Positions 26,148 through 35,046 are shown, numbered from the stretch's first letter. The stretch is DNA of 64,000 nucleotides from Montanilutibacter psychrotolerans (GCF_003719825.1 NZ_RIBS01000004.1:62001-126000); one strand, 5' to 3'. Notes: generated by a model from the letters alone, not told the origin. Made by a program: numbers and translations.

Positions 26148-27782
26148 TTAGGCCGCCGCCAGGTCGAACGAGATGCTGATGCGCTCGCCGCTGCCGTGGT
26201 ACGGCAACGTGCGGTGGAATAGATAGGACGGGAACAACAGCAGGTCACCGACCTGCGGACAGATCCGGCGCAGCGCGTCCTCGGGCCAGGCGGGCAGGTG
26301 TGCGTACGGGCGGCCGAACTCGATCCAGCCGGCGTGCGTCGGGTCGTCGGCCCGGATCGCCGGTGGCAGCTCGACGTAGTACGCGCCCGACAGCCACGAT
26401 TCCTCATGGATGTGGGTGTCGATGTAGCCGGTCTCGGCGGCCTGGGTGGCCCACACGTGCAGGCGATAGCGCTGGGGCACGTTGCGCAGGAAGACGTCGC
26501 TGCCGGCGTCGTCACCCGCGGCCTGGCAGCGCGCGATGAAGGCATCGATCGCGCCGCGCAGCGCCTGCTCGAAACCGATGATCGCCGCGCTGCGGTCCGC
26601 CAGCAGGTCGCCGCTCAGGAACGCGTTGCGAGCGGCCAGGCCGACTGGCTCCCAACGTTGCTGGCTGTGCTGACGGATGTCGGTCGCGAGCGCTGCGTGA
26701 AACGCGGCGTCATCGGGAAATTCCGCGGGCGTTGGCAATCGCACGGCGTGCACGTGGCGGTGCAGACCGATCAGCGACGCCGCCACATCGAGCCGCTGGC
26801 TGGCCGCGAGCGCGACGCCCAGATGGGCGATGGCGCGCTGGTCGTCGGGCGCGGCACGCAGGCTGTCGCGCAGGGTCGCTTCGGCCGCTTCGGGTTGCCG
26901 GTTCAGCAGTTGGGCGATGCCGTGCTGCCGGCGCATGGCCGGCGTCGCCACGCCGCCTGCGGCGGCATCGGCATAAACCTTCACGGCTGCATCGGTCTGG
27001 CCGCTGGCGAGCAGCTGCTCGCCAAGTACCTCGATCGTGTCCGGATCGAGCGGTGCGATCTCGACCGCGCGGCGCGCGTGCCGCTCGGCCCGATGGGGCT
27101 CGCCGAGCCGGCGCAGGATCACCGCGGCGGTGCGGTGCGCCTGGGCGAGATTGGGCTCCAGGCGTAGCGCCGCTTCGGCGCAGCCCAACCCTTCGAGCAG
27201 CTCCTGGCGATCGAACCGGTTCGACAGCAACGCCGCCAGGGCCTGGTGCGTACTTGCGGACTGCGGCCGCAGTTGTTGCGCCTGGCGCGCGGCGGCGATT
27301 GCCTGCGGATACTCCTGCAATTGGCCGTGGGAAGCGGCGAGGTTGTTCCAGGCTTCGACCCACTGCGGATCACGCTGCGTCGCGGCGGCGAAACCGTGCA
27401 CCGCCCGCGTGTGGTCGCCGACCATGAACGCGGCGGTGCCGTAGCGGAACGCCGCGCGCGGCTCGGCGGGCAACGCGTCCAGTGCGACCTGCAGGACCGG
27501 GAGCGCGTTGTCGGCATCGCCGGCCTGTAGCAGCAGGCTGCCGAGGTCGAGCGCGGTTGCGCCGTCATGCGGCCGCAGGCCGTGCGCCTGTGCGAGCGCG
27601 TCGCGACAGCCGGCTGCATCGCCCAGTGCCTGGCGGGCCACCGCAAGCAGCCGCCAGCCATCGAACGACTCCGGCGCCTGATGCACGGCTGCTTCGCACG
27701 CCACGCGCGCCTGCGCCGGCTGGCCACGTTGCAGGGCCGCCCACGCGTCGCGCAGCAACGCGCCCGGTGCGTTGCCGCTCAC
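26148..27782 (-). CDS. TPR protein with C-terminal 2OG-Fe(II) oxygenase domain
   Basis: A 544-residue protein. Residues 1-310 are tetratricopeptide-like repeats with P-x-x-x-x-A spacing. The last 130 residues match the putative 2OG-Fe(II) oxygenase family PF13759: THIHEESWLSGAYYVELP, then GWIEFGRP, then VGDLLLFPSYLFHRTLPY, and GERISISFDL, giving the iron ligands and the 2-oxoglutarate arginine. The GTG start overlaps the stop of the upstream oxygenase gene (GTGA at 27782-27779), so the two are coupled. The reaction is probably hydroxylation of a protein or small molecule; the substrate is unknown. Confidence 0.85.
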   Translation of the reverse strand: MSGNAPGALLRDAWAALQRGQPAQARVACEAAVHQAPESFDGWRLLAVARQALGDAAGCRDALAQAHGLRPHDGATALDLGSLLLQAGDADNALPVLQVALDALPAEPRAAFRYGTAAFMVGDHTRAVHGFAAATQRDPQWVEAWNNLAASHGQLQEYPQAIAAARQAQQLRPQSASTHQALAALLSNRFDRQELLEGLGCAEAALRLEPNLAQAHRTAAVILRRLGEPHRAERHARRAVEIAPLDPDTIEVLGEQLLASGQTDAAVKVYADAAAGGVATPAMRRQHGIAQLLNRQPEAAEATLRDSLRAAPDDQRAIAHLGVALAASQRLDVAASLIGLHRHVHAVRLPTPAEFPDDAAFHAALATDIRQHSQQRWEPVGLAARNAFLSGDLLADRSAAIIGFEQALRGAIDAFIARCQAAGDDAGSDVFLRNVPQRYRLHVWATQAAETGYIDTHIHEESWLSGAYYVELPPAIRADDPTHAGWIEFGRPYAHLPAWPEDALRRICPQVGDLLLFPSYLFHRTLPYHGSGERISISFDLAAA

Positions 27783-28486
27783 GTCAGCAGCCAGCCGGTG
27801 ATGGCCAGCCGATCCTGCGCGGCCCAGGGTGCGACCAGACTGACCGCGTGCCCGGCCGGCACGGCGAACAACGACAACGAGTTCCAACGCGGCATCAGGC
27901 TTTCGGTCACGCGGCCCTCGGCGTCGATGAACTGCAACAGCCCGCCCCAGTCGGCATGCCAGCCGCGACTGAGGTTGAGCACGTAGGCGTACAGACGTCC
28001 TTCGCCGTGTTCTTCGTCGGTGTGGTAACGCAGGAAGTGTCCGGGCCGATAGCGCGTGGCCTGCGCGTTGACGCGACGGATGCGCTCGTCGCCGGTCAGG
28101 GCGCGCACGAAGCCGATGTAGTCGGGCGAGTTGAACAGCTCCAGCACGCGGTGCAGCAGCAGCCCCGGATCGCGGCGCTGCTGGTAGGCGGAGACCATCA
28201 TGTAACTGTCGTACGCGAAGCGGAACGCATCGCCGTCGCGCGCGCCGCTGGCGGTGTCGCGCAGCAGGGCGTCGATCGCCGCGGGTTCCATCGCCGCGTA
28301 GCCCTCGTGGTCGATGGTGCGCGCGCCACCGGCGTCGCGCAGTGCCAGCGTCCAGCGCACCTCGTGCTGCAGGCACTCGCGCAAGCGCAGCGCCGCGTCT
28401 GGCTGCAGGTAGTTCTCCACCTGTACGCGGCCATCGCGTTGCAGACGGTCGCGCCAGGCATCGAGATCGAGAGCGGGATTGATCAT
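27779..28486 (-). CDS. 2OG-Fe(II) oxygenase (prolyl-hydroxylase-like)
   Basis: A 235-residue 2-oxoglutarate-dependent dioxygenase. The metal ligands are visible as His155-x-Asp157 in YHTDEEH and His213 in VPAGHAVS, with Arg226 placed to bind 2-oxoglutarate. Between them lies the jelly-roll core with YAYVLNLSRGWHADWGGLLQF. This pattern fits the PF13640/Tpa1-like prolyl hydroxylases. No signal peptide is present. The stop overlaps the GTG start of the TPR-oxygenase gene, so both enzymes are made together. A weak AAGG precedes the ATG. The target is not known. Confidence 0.9.
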   Translation of the reverse strand: MINPALDLDAWRDRLQRDGRVQVENYLQPDAALRLRECLQHEVRWTLALRDAGGARTIDHEGYAAMEPAAIDALLRDTASGARDGDAFRFAYDSYMMVSAYQQRRDPGLLLHRVLELFNSPDYIGFVRALTGDERIRRVNAQATRYRPGHFLRYHTDEEHGEGRLYAYVLNLSRGWHADWGGLLQFIDAEGRVTESLMPRWNSLSLFAVPAGHAVSLVAPWAAQDRLAITGWLLT

Positions 28487-28509
28487 GTGTGGCGGGACCT
28501 TGCGCGTCG

Positions 28510-30282
28510 TCAGTAGCCGGCCGCGTGGCCGTCCTTGCGCGACTCGCTGGCGCCGATCCAGCCGCCCTGCGGGTTGACCATGATGGCCTGGTAGCCGCCG
28601 TACGGGCCATCGGCGAAACGCACGCTGTGACCGCGCCGCATCAGCTCGCGCACCACCGCATAGTCGAAGCCGGTTTCCAGATCCAGCTCGCCGCCCTGGC
28701 GCATCGGCGTCGCCTGTCCGGCCGGTTCGGTGCTGCCGTCGTGCTGGATGCGCGGAGCGTCGCCGGCCTCCTGAAGGTTCATGCCGAAGTCGATGAGGTT
28801 CATCAGGATCTGCGCGTGGCCCTGCGGCTGCATCGCCCCGCCCATCACGCCGAAACTCAACCACGGCTTGCCCTCGCGCGTCACGAACGCCGGGATGATG
28901 GTGTGGAACGGACGCTTGCCGGGCTCGAACGCGTTCGGGTGGCCTTCCTGCAGCACGAACTGCTCGCCGCGATCCTGGAAGATGAAACCCAGCCCCGGCG
29001 GGGCCATGCCGCTGCCCATGCCGCGGTAGTTGGACTGGATCAGCGAGACCATCATGCCGTCGGCATCGGCGACGGTCAGGTAGATCGTGTCGCCTTCGTC
29101 CAGTTGCGCCGGCGTGGCCGGCTGGACCTCACGCAGGGCGCTGTCCATCGAGATCAGCGCGCGGCGGCGCGCCGCGTAGTCCTTGCTGATGAGTCGCGCC
29201 ACCGGCGCCGGATCGAACGCCGGATCGGCGTACCAGCGCGCGCGGTCGGCAAACGCCAGCTTCTTGGCCTCGGTGAACAGGTGCAGGTGCTCGACGCTGC
29301 CGAACCCGTGCGCCTTGAGGTCGAAGCCCTCGAGGATGTTGAGGATCTGCAGCGCGGCGATTCCCTGGCCGTTGGGAGGCAGTTCCCAGACGTCGAAGCC
29401 CCGGTAGTTGGTCGACACCGGCTCGACCCATTCGCCCCGGTGACTGGCGAGGTCGTCGTACGAGAGATAGCCGTCGTTGGCCTTGAAGTAGGCATCGACG
29501 GTGCGCGCGATGTCGCCCTGGTAGAACGCGTCTCGTCCGCCGTCGGCAATGGCCTGCAGGGTGTTGGCGAGGTTGGGGTTGCGCCAGGTCTCGCCCGTGC
29601 GCGGCGCGCGCCCGTCGATCGTGAACTGCTCGGCGAAGCCCGGCCATTTCGACAGGCGCGGCACCGAACGGTCCCAGTAGTAGGCGATGGTCTCGTGGAC
29701 CGGATGGCCGTCGCGGGCATAGGCGATCGTCGGCGCGAGGTTCTGCGCCATGCTGCGCCTGCCGAACCGCTGGTGCAGGGCGAACCACGCATCGACCGCG
29801 CCGGGCACGGTCACCGGCAGCGGGCCGTGCGCCGGAATCTCGGTCAGGCCGCGGCGCTGGAACTCGGCCAGGCTCAGCGAACGCGGCGAGCGACCCGAGC
29901 CGTTGTAGCCATGCAATTTCTGCGTTTTGGGGTCCCACACGATGGCGAACAGATCGCCGCCGATGCCGCTGCCGGTTGGCTCCATCAGGCCCAGCACGGC
30001 GTTGGCGGCGATTGCGGCATCCACCGCGCTGCCACCGGCGCGCATCGTGTCGAGCGCGATCTGCGTGGCCAGCGGGTGCGAGGTCGCGGCGATCGCGTGC
30101 GGCGCGTAGACCTCGCTGCGCGTCGCGAACGGCGCGCCGGTGACTCGATCGGCCGCCGAGGCGACGGTTGGCGATGCCAACAACGCCGCCGCCAGCGCCA
30201 GACCGCACAGGCTCAGCGAACGGGGTCGGGGCGTGCGACGCGGCACATCGACGCAGGGCACGTGAACGGGCGGCAGGCGCAT
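28510..30282 (-). CDS. Gamma-glutamyltransferase (periplasmic)
   Basis: An N-terminal-nucleophile hydrolase of 590 residues that cleaves glutathione and other gamma-glutamyl compounds. A long basic N-terminus is followed by a signal segment SLCGLALAAALLASPTVASA. Conserved blocks include GSGIGGDLFAIV, the oxyanion region SNYRGMGSGMAPPGLGF and the small-subunit GGAMQPQGHAQIL. The autoprocessing nucleophile should be Thr399 in EGDTIYLTVAD. This differs from the usual TTHxSVVD context, so substrate preference may be unusual. The start at 30282 is preferred because a TAGCAT -10 candidate lies at 30311-30316; an in-frame ATG at 30312 is the alternative. Confidence 0.9.
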   Translation of the reverse strand: MRLPPVHVPCVDVPRRTPRPRSLSLCGLALAAALLASPTVASAADRVTGAPFATRSEVYAPHAIAATSHPLATQIALDTMRAGGSAVDAAIAANAVLGLMEPTGSGIGGDLFAIVWDPKTQKLHGYNGSGRSPRSLSLAEFQRRGLTEIPAHGPLPVTVPGAVDAWFALHQRFGRRSMAQNLAPTIAYARDGHPVHETIAYYWDRSVPRLSKWPGFAEQFTIDGRAPRTGETWRNPNLANTLQAIADGGRDAFYQGDIARTVDAYFKANDGYLSYDDLASHRGEWVEPVSTNYRGFDVWELPPNGQGIAALQILNILEGFDLKAHGFGSVEHLHLFTEAKKLAFADRARWYADPAFDPAPVARLISKDYAARRRALISMDSALREVQPATPAQLDEGDTIYLTVADADGMMVSLIQSNYRGMGSGMAPPGLGFIFQDRGEQFVLQEGHPNAFEPGKRPFHTIIPAFVTREGKPWLSFGVMGGAMQPQGHAQILMNLIDFGMNLQEAGDAPRIQHDGSTEPAGQATPMRQGGELDLETGFDYAVVRELMRRGHSVRFADGPYGGYQAIMVNPQGGWIGASESRKDGHAAGY

Positions 30283-30427
30283 GCGGTCACCGGGCGGGGA
30301 CGGGACCCGCATGCTAGCGCGGCCGGCACACGCGCGGCACGCCAGGATCGGCACGATGCGCGATCGATACGGACGAAGGCACGACCGGTGGGCACGATCC
30401 CGTCTCAGCCACTGCGACAGCGCCCGT

Positions 30428-30433
30428 TACACT
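30428..30433 (+). promoter_or_regulatory. -10 element of rmuC (leaderless arrangement)
   Basis: TACACT ends 6 bases before ATG 30440, so the transcript should start at or within a base of the start codon. There is no Shine-Dalgarno sequence. Confidence 0.4.
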
Positions 30434-30439
30434 GCACGC

Positions 30440-31837
30440 ATGCCTGAAACCTCCCTGCTCCTGGTCGTGCTGCTGATCGCCGTGCTCGTTGCGATCGTGT
30501 TGCTGGTAATCCTGCTGTTGCGCCGCCCCGATGCCCTGCTCGATGCCCACAACGCACGGCTGGAACAGGCACTGCGCGCCGAACAGCGCGACGGCCGCGG
30601 CGAGTTGCGCGCTCAGCTCGACAGCCTGTCGGCGCAGCAGGAACAGCGCATCGAGGGCTTCAGCACGCGCCTCAACGAGGTGGCCGCGCGGACCGACCAG
30701 CACCTGCGCGGGCTCAGCGAGCGCACTGACGCGCGCCTGGATCTGCTGCGCGACGCGCTCGGCGAAGACGCACGCAAGTCGCGAACCGAGGCCGCCGAGC
30801 TGCAGCAGCGCTTCGCCGACGTGCTGGGCCAGCGCCTGGCCGAGTTGACCCAGCGCAACGAGCTGCGCATCGGCGACATGCGCGCCACGCTCGAACAGAA
30901 GCTGGGCGAGCTGCAGGACAGCAACACCGCCAAGCTCGAGCAGATGCGCGCCACCGTCGACGAAAAGCTGCAGACCACGCTCGAAGCGCGCCTGGGCGAA
31001 TCGTTCCGGCTGGTGTCCGAGCGCCTGGAGCAGGTGCAGCGCGGCCTGGGCGAGATGCAGCAGCTGGCGGTCGGCGTGGGCGATCTCAAGCGCGTGCTGA
31101 CCAACGTCAAGACGCGCGGCACGTTCGGCGAGGTGCAGCTGGGCGCCCTGCTGGAGCAGGTGCTGACCATCGAGCAGTACGACTGCAACGTGATCACCGT
31201 GCCCGGCAGCAACCAGCGCGTCGAGTTCGCCGTGCGACTGCCCGGTGCGCACGCCGACCAGCCGGTGCGCCTGCCGATCGACGCCAAGTTCCCGCGCGAG
31301 GACTACGAGCGCCTGCTCGATGCGCAGGATCGCGCCGACGTCGACGCCATCGCGCTGTCGTCGCTGGCGCTGGAGCGGCGGATCAAGGAAGAGGCGCGCA
31401 AGATCCAGCAGGGCTACGTCGCGCCGCCGCACACCACGGATTTCGCGTTGATGTTCCTGCCCACCGAAGGCCTGTACGCCGAGGTGCTGCGCCGCCCGGG
31501 CCTGTTCGACGTGCTGCAACGCGAGTTCCGCGTCACCGTGGTCGGCCCGACCACGCTGCTGGCGCTGCTCAACAGCCTGCAGATGGGCTTCCGCACGCTC
31601 GCCATCGAGCAGCGCTCCAGCGAGGTGTGGCAGTTGCTGGGCGCGGTGAAGAGCGAGTTCGGCAAGTTCGCCACCGTGCTCGAGAAGACCCACAGCCAGC
31701 TCGACACCGTGCGCAACAGCATCAAGGCCGCTGGCGTGCGCACGCGCGCGATCGAGCGTCAGCTCAAGGGCGTGGAGTCACTGCCGGTGGAAGAAAGCCG
31801 GCGTCTGCTCGGCGATTTCGTCGAGGAAGACGAGTAG
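30440..31837 (+). CDS. rmuC: DNA recombination protein RmuC
   Basis: A 465-residue protein that limits inversions at short inverted repeats in E. coli. It has one N-terminal membrane anchor (residues 5-28, a Leu/Val/Ile run), then a long coiled-coil rich in Glu/Arg/Gln to about residue 220, and then the conserved RmuC nuclease-like core with VKTRGTFGEVQLGALLEQVL, FAVRLPG, PIDAKFPREDYERL and MFLPTEGLYAEVL. The C-terminal AxRTRAIERQLKGVE is also typical. It is monocistronic by spacing and ends 118 bp from convergent mlaA. Confidence 0.95.
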   Translation: MPETSLLLVVLLIAVLVAIVLLVILLLRRPDALLDAHNARLEQALRAEQRDGRGELRAQLDSLSAQQEQRIEGFSTRLNEVAARTDQHLRGLSERTDARLDLLRDALGEDARKSRTEAAELQQRFADVLGQRLAELTQRNELRIGDMRATLEQKLGELQDSNTAKLEQMRATVDEKLQTTLEARLGESFRLVSERLEQVQRGLGEMQQLAVGVGDLKRVLTNVKTRGTFGEVQLGALLEQVLTIEQYDCNVITVPGSNQRVEFAVRLPGAHADQPVRLPIDAKFPREDYERLLDAQDRADVDAIALSSLALERRIKEEARKIQQGYVAPPHTTDFALMFLPTEGLYAEVLRRPGLFDVLQREFRVTVVGPTTLLALLNSLQMGFRTLAIEQRSSEVWQLLGAVKSEFGKFATVLEKTHSQLDTVRNSIKAAGVRTRAIERQLKGVESLPVEESRRLLGDFVEEDE

Positions 31838-31955
31838 CGCCCGCCGCTGCCGGTCCGCGCGTGCACGCGACATCGCGTCGCGCCATTGCTGGGGCAGACC
31901 GGTCACGCGATGCCGTCGTCGCGCGGCACCGCGGATTGCCGGCTCTGGCGAACCG

Positions 31956-33305
31956 CTAATTGCCGTCGGTCGGCATCACCGGCATGGCACCAACGGGCAC
32001 CTGAGGATTGGTGTCGTCGAGCAGATAGTCCGGCAACTGCTCGTCGCCCGGGCTCATGCGGTCGCCGAAGATCTGGTACGCGCGGCGCTGTGACCACGCA
32101 TCGCGAACCAGGCTGTAGTCGTCCTCGGCGCCCTCGCGCAGGCTGTCGGTGGAAAGCAGCTGCGCGCGCACGTCGACCAGTTGCACGCCCTGCAACGGAA
32201 TGCGGATGCGATCGGCCTCGACCTGGCGCAGCGGGCTCAACGGCGCATCACCGAACATGCCCAGGCTGTCGCGCAGCGTGCGCGGTCCGAACAGCGGCAG
32301 CTCGACGTAGCGCGAGCGTTTCCAGCCCCACACGCCCAGCGTCTGGCCGAAGTCTTCGCTCTTGTTGGGCAACTGGGCATCGCTGGCCGGATCGAAAATG
32401 CCGCCGATGCCGAGCGTGCTGTTCAACGCAAATCGCCCCAGCGACTGGGCGGCCTGCTTCGGCCGGCCCTGCAGCAGCGCGTTGACGGCCGATACCGGCT
32501 GGCCGAGGTTGTTGAAGAAGTTGCCGACACCCAGCCGGATCGGTCGCGGAACCACGCGCACGTAGGCGCGTGCCAGCGGACGTGCGACCCGGCGATCGAC
32601 CGCGTTGTTGATGCGGTGCATGCGCCGGTTGTAGCGCTCCCACGGATCGTAGGTGCCCGGCAGAACGGCCGGTTCGGGCAGGGTCGGGTCGGCGACGGGG
32701 TTGTAGCCTTCCTGGTCGACTGGCGCGGCGGAGCTGGTGGTTGCGTCCTGCGGTTGCTCGGCCTCGACGGGCGGCTGGGCATCGGCCACCGCGGGCGTGC
32801 CGGCGTCGGCCGGCTCGCACGGCACGGCAACGCCGTTGGCGTCCAGCCTGATGCACGCGGCGGCCGGCGCATCGGCCACCGGCGTGCCTTGCGGATTCTG
32901 GGCGGCGTCGACCGGGCCGGACTCGGCGTCGGCACCGGACTCGGCGGTGCTGGCTTCGACGGTGCTGGCTTCGGCAGCGCGTGATTCGACGGTCGTGGAC
33001 GGCGCGTCGGCAACCGGGGCATTTTCGCCAGCCGGCGCCGCCATCTCCGAATCGGGCGCCACGGGTGACATCTCGACCGGCGCGGACACGTCGGCCGACG
33101 CGATCGGCTCGGCCGCCGCATCGGCGGCAACCGCTGCCGTCGGTTGCGCAGCCGCAACGGGCTGGTCTGCTTCCGCCGCGATCACCGGCGGTGCCAACAG
33201 GGCCAGCGCGAGGAGACTCGCAGTCGCAAACTTGGGGCAACGGCGCGCTGCGTGCCAGAGGGCAGCGCGCGACGACGGATCGGGGGAGGTTCCGGGAATG
33301 CGCAT
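31956..33305 (-). CDS. mlaA: Phospholipid-asymmetry protein MlaA/VacJ with long N-terminal linker
   Basis: MlaA removes phospholipids from the outer leaflet of the outer membrane and passes them to MlaC. The conserved domain covers about residues 218-430, beginning TYDPWERYNRRMHRINN and including GVGNFFNNLGQPVSAVNALLQG and ALNSTLGIGGIFDPASDAQ. E. coli MlaA is a 251-residue lipoprotein; here 449 residues are encoded, with a signal peptide ending near VIAA and a low-complexity Ala/Glu/Pro/Ser linker (45-217). No lipobox cysteine follows the hydrophobic core. A TAGACT -10 lies 6 bases before the ATG, so mlaA may also be transcribed separately from mlaFEDCB. Confidence 0.93.
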   Translation of the reverse strand: MRIPGTSPDPSSRAALWHAARRCPKFATASLLALALLAPPVIAAEADQPVAAAQPTAAVAADAAAEPIASADVSAPVEMSPVAPDSEMAAPAGENAPVADAPSTTVESRAAEASTVEASTAESGADAESGPVDAAQNPQGTPVADAPAAACIRLDANGVAVPCEPADAGTPAVADAQPPVEAEQPQDATTSSAAPVDQEGYNPVADPTLPEPAVLPGTYDPWERYNRRMHRINNAVDRRVARPLARAYVRVVPRPIRLGVGNFFNNLGQPVSAVNALLQGRPKQAAQSLGRFALNSTLGIGGIFDPASDAQLPNKSEDFGQTLGVWGWKRSRYVELPLFGPRTLRDSLGMFGDAPLSPLRQVEADRIRIPLQGVQLVDVRAQLLSTDSLREGAEDDYSLVRDAWSQRRAYQIFGDRMSPGDEQLPDYLLDDTNPQVPVGAMPVMPTDGN

Positions 33306-33311
33306 GGGGGC

Positions 33312-33317
33312 AGTCTA
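33312..33317 (-). promoter_or_regulatory. -10 element before mlaA (leaderless arrangement)
   Basis: TAGACT on the minus strand lies 6 bases upstream of ATG 33305, in the 152-bp gap after mlaB. It overlaps the stop codon of a possible 35-codon frame. Confidence 0.35.
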
Positions 33318-33422
33318 GTGGGCTGGATTGGCGACGGCCACGCCGCACGCGACCGGCGTCGCATGACGGTCGGTCGCCGAGGGCAGGCGGATGGCGACGC
33401 GCAGGTCGCGTTGAATGTTCAC
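33315..33422 (-). CDS. Possible 35-residue small gene between mlaB and mlaA
   Basis: A GTG start with a GGAAGGA ribosome binding site about 6 bases upstream opens a 35-codon frame beginning MNIQRDLRVAIRLP and ending at TAG just before mlaA. It fills most of the otherwise unexplained mlaB-mlaA gap. No family is recognised, and short open frames are common in GC-rich DNA, so this is a tentative call. It could be a leader peptide. Confidence 0.3.
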   Translation of the reverse strand: MNIQRDLRVAIRLPSATDRHATPVACGVAVANPAH

Positions 33423-33457
33423 GGCGGTTCCTTCCGCGCGCGGATGCCCGGCCAGCC

Positions 33458-33736
33458 TCAGCTGGCGAAGCCCAGCGCGTCGTCGAGGCGGTAGGCGGCG
33501 CGCAGGGAGGCCAGGCCGGTCGGCTCGCCGGTCACGATGGTGCCGGGATGGCGCGCGGCCAGCTCGGCAACCAGCGCCAGGCCGGCGCTGTCGACGCGTT
33601 CGACGTCGTCCAGCGCGATCACGCGGGCGCCCGCGAGCAGCGGCTGCGCCTGCTTCCACAACGCCGCGCAGGCGGCGCGGTCGAGCGTGCCGGTGAACAC
33701 CAGCCGCTCGCCGTCGCGGCGCAGGGTGGCGGCCAT
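33458..33736 (-). CDS. mlaB: STAS-domain protein MlaB
   Basis: A 92-residue cytoplasmic STAS protein that binds the MlaF ATPase and stabilises the MlaFEDB complex. The pattern LVFTGTLDRAACAALWKQA followed by VIALDDVERVDSAGLALVAEL is the STAS core, with the conserved Asp-Ser-Ala-Gly loop. The ATG at 33736 lies 2 bases after the mlaC stop. It is smaller than many STAS proteins but normal for MlaB. Its operon position between mlaC and mlaA supports the identification. Confidence 0.9.
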   Translation of the reverse strand: MAATLRRDGERLVFTGTLDRAACAALWKQAQPLLAGARVIALDDVERVDSAGLALVAELAARHPGTIVTGEPTGLASLRAAYRLDDALGFAS

Positions 33737-33738
33737 GT

Positions 33739-34392
33739 TCAGTTGCTGCTGCCGCCGGCTTGCAGGCGACCGGCCTGCAGGTCGGCAGCCACGGCGGCGA
33801 TCGACTTGCGCTTGAGCGGGCCATCGAACTGGCTGCGGAACGTCGACACGAAGCTGACGCCCTCGACCATCACGTCGAACACCTTCCACTGGTTGCCCAC
33901 CTTGTGCATGAGGTAATCAACCGGGATCGGCTCGCCGCCTTGGCGCACCATCTCCGAGGACACCTTCATGATCGCGCCGCCCCGCAGCGGCGACTCGGAC
34001 TTCACGCGCACCTGCAGGCGGGTGTTGAAATCCAGCAGCGAGGAACCGTAGCGCTGCATGAGGTTTTCGCTGAGCGCGATGGCGAACTTCTGCACGTCGG
34101 CATCGGCGGCACCGCGGCCGTGCACGCCCAGCACCAGGCGTGCGGCGTAGTCGCGGTCGAACATGTTGTTGAACTCGCCCGAGACAAAGCGACTAAGCGC
34201 GGCGCGGTCGCGGGTGAACTCGGCGCGACGCGATTCCAGGGTGCTGAGGATGCGGGTGCTGTTGGTCAGCACCAGCTGGCTCGGCGAGCCCGCGCGAGCG
34301 GCGCTGGCCGGTGCGGCCTGGGCCAGGACGGTGGCCGGCGCGCCGGTCAGCAGGGCCGAGGCGATGACGATGGCGAGGAAAGTGCGCTTCAT
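33739..34392 (-). CDS. mlaC: Periplasmic phospholipid-binding protein MlaC
   Basis: A 217-residue soluble lipid shuttle between MlaA and the MlaFEDB complex. A clean signal peptide (MKRTFLAIVIASALLTGAP, cleavage near VLAQ) is followed by the MlaC/Ttg2D fold: RILSTLESRRAEF, RFVSGEFNNMFDRDYAARLVLG, RYGSSLLDFNTRLQVRV and PIPVDYLMHKVGNQWKVFDV, the last being the family hallmark. The start overlaps the mlaD stop (ATGA, 34389-34392). Confidence 0.95.
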   Translation of the reverse strand: MKRTFLAIVIASALLTGAPATVLAQAAPASAARAGSPSQLVLTNSTRILSTLESRRAEFTRDRAALSRFVSGEFNNMFDRDYAARLVLGVHGRGAADADVQKFAIALSENLMQRYGSSLLDFNTRLQVRVKSESPLRGGAIMKVSSEMVRQGGEPIPVDYLMHKVGNQWKVFDVMVEGVSFVSTFRSQFDGPLKRKSIAAVAADLQAGRLQAGGSSN

Positions 34393-34946
34393 GGGGTGGA
34401 CTCGTCTTTGGGGGCGGCGGCTTCGCCCTGGAGGTAATCCGGCACGCCGGCGTCGGCGTCTGCGGGGGCACTATCGCCGCCCGGTTTGCCACCGCCGCTG
34501 AACATGTACTTGCCGACCAGCTGGATCAGGTCGACGGCCGGCTGGGTGAGGAAGATCTCGTCGCCGGGCTTGAGCGGGGTCGGATCGCCGCCCGGCGCCA
34601 GCGCGATGAAGCTTTCGCCGAGCAGGCCGGCGGTCAGGATGCTGGCCGAGGTGTCGGCCGGCAGGTCCTTGTAGCGGTTGTCGATGGCCAGGGTGACCAC
34701 CGAGTCGAACTTGACCGGGTCCAGGCGGATGTCCTCGATGCGGCCGATCGCGACGCCGCCGATCTTGACCGGAGCACTCGCGCGCAGACCGCCGATGGTG
34801 GTGAAACGCGCGGTCAGCGGGTACGTGCCACTGCCGAATCCCCACTTGGCGTTGGTGGATGCGAACGCCAGCACCAGCAGCGAGGCCAGCGAGAGCAACA
34901 GGAACGCGCCGACGGCGAATTCGATACGGGGGCTACGTGCACTCAT
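34389..34946 (-). CDS. mlaD: MCE-domain protein MlaD
   Basis: A 185-residue substrate-binding subunit anchored in the inner membrane by one N-terminal helix (residues 10-29). The MCE domain follows, with the signature TTIGGLRASAPVKIGGVAIGRIEDI and TAGLLGESFIALAPGG. Six copies form a ring through which lipids pass. The C-terminus is Asp/Ala/Pro-rich. It is coupled to mlaC by an ATGA overlap and separated from mlaE by 100 bp, a gap in which I see no gene. The length matches E. coli MlaD (183). Confidence 0.95.
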   Translation of the reverse strand: MSARSPRIEFAVGAFLLLSLASLLVLAFASTNAKWGFGSGTYPLTARFTTIGGLRASAPVKIGGVAIGRIEDIRLDPVKFDSVVTLAIDNRYKDLPADTSASILTAGLLGESFIALAPGGDPTPLKPGDEIFLTQPAVDLIQLVGKYMFSGGGKPGGDSAPADADAGVPDYLQGEAAAPKDESTP

Positions 34947-35046
34947 GGTGTCTGGATCCGGTCGGTGGCCCGCGCGCCTGACGGTGCACGGGATGGTTCG
35001 GTGTTTCCCCGCGACGTGGCGCGCGGGTCGGTGCGAAGCGGGCGCA

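Noticed and set aside
24500-26545. Minus-strand frame of 681 codons opposite the AAA ATPase gene
   Set aside because: The plus strand encodes Walker A, Walker B and sensor motifs; the opposite frame has none.
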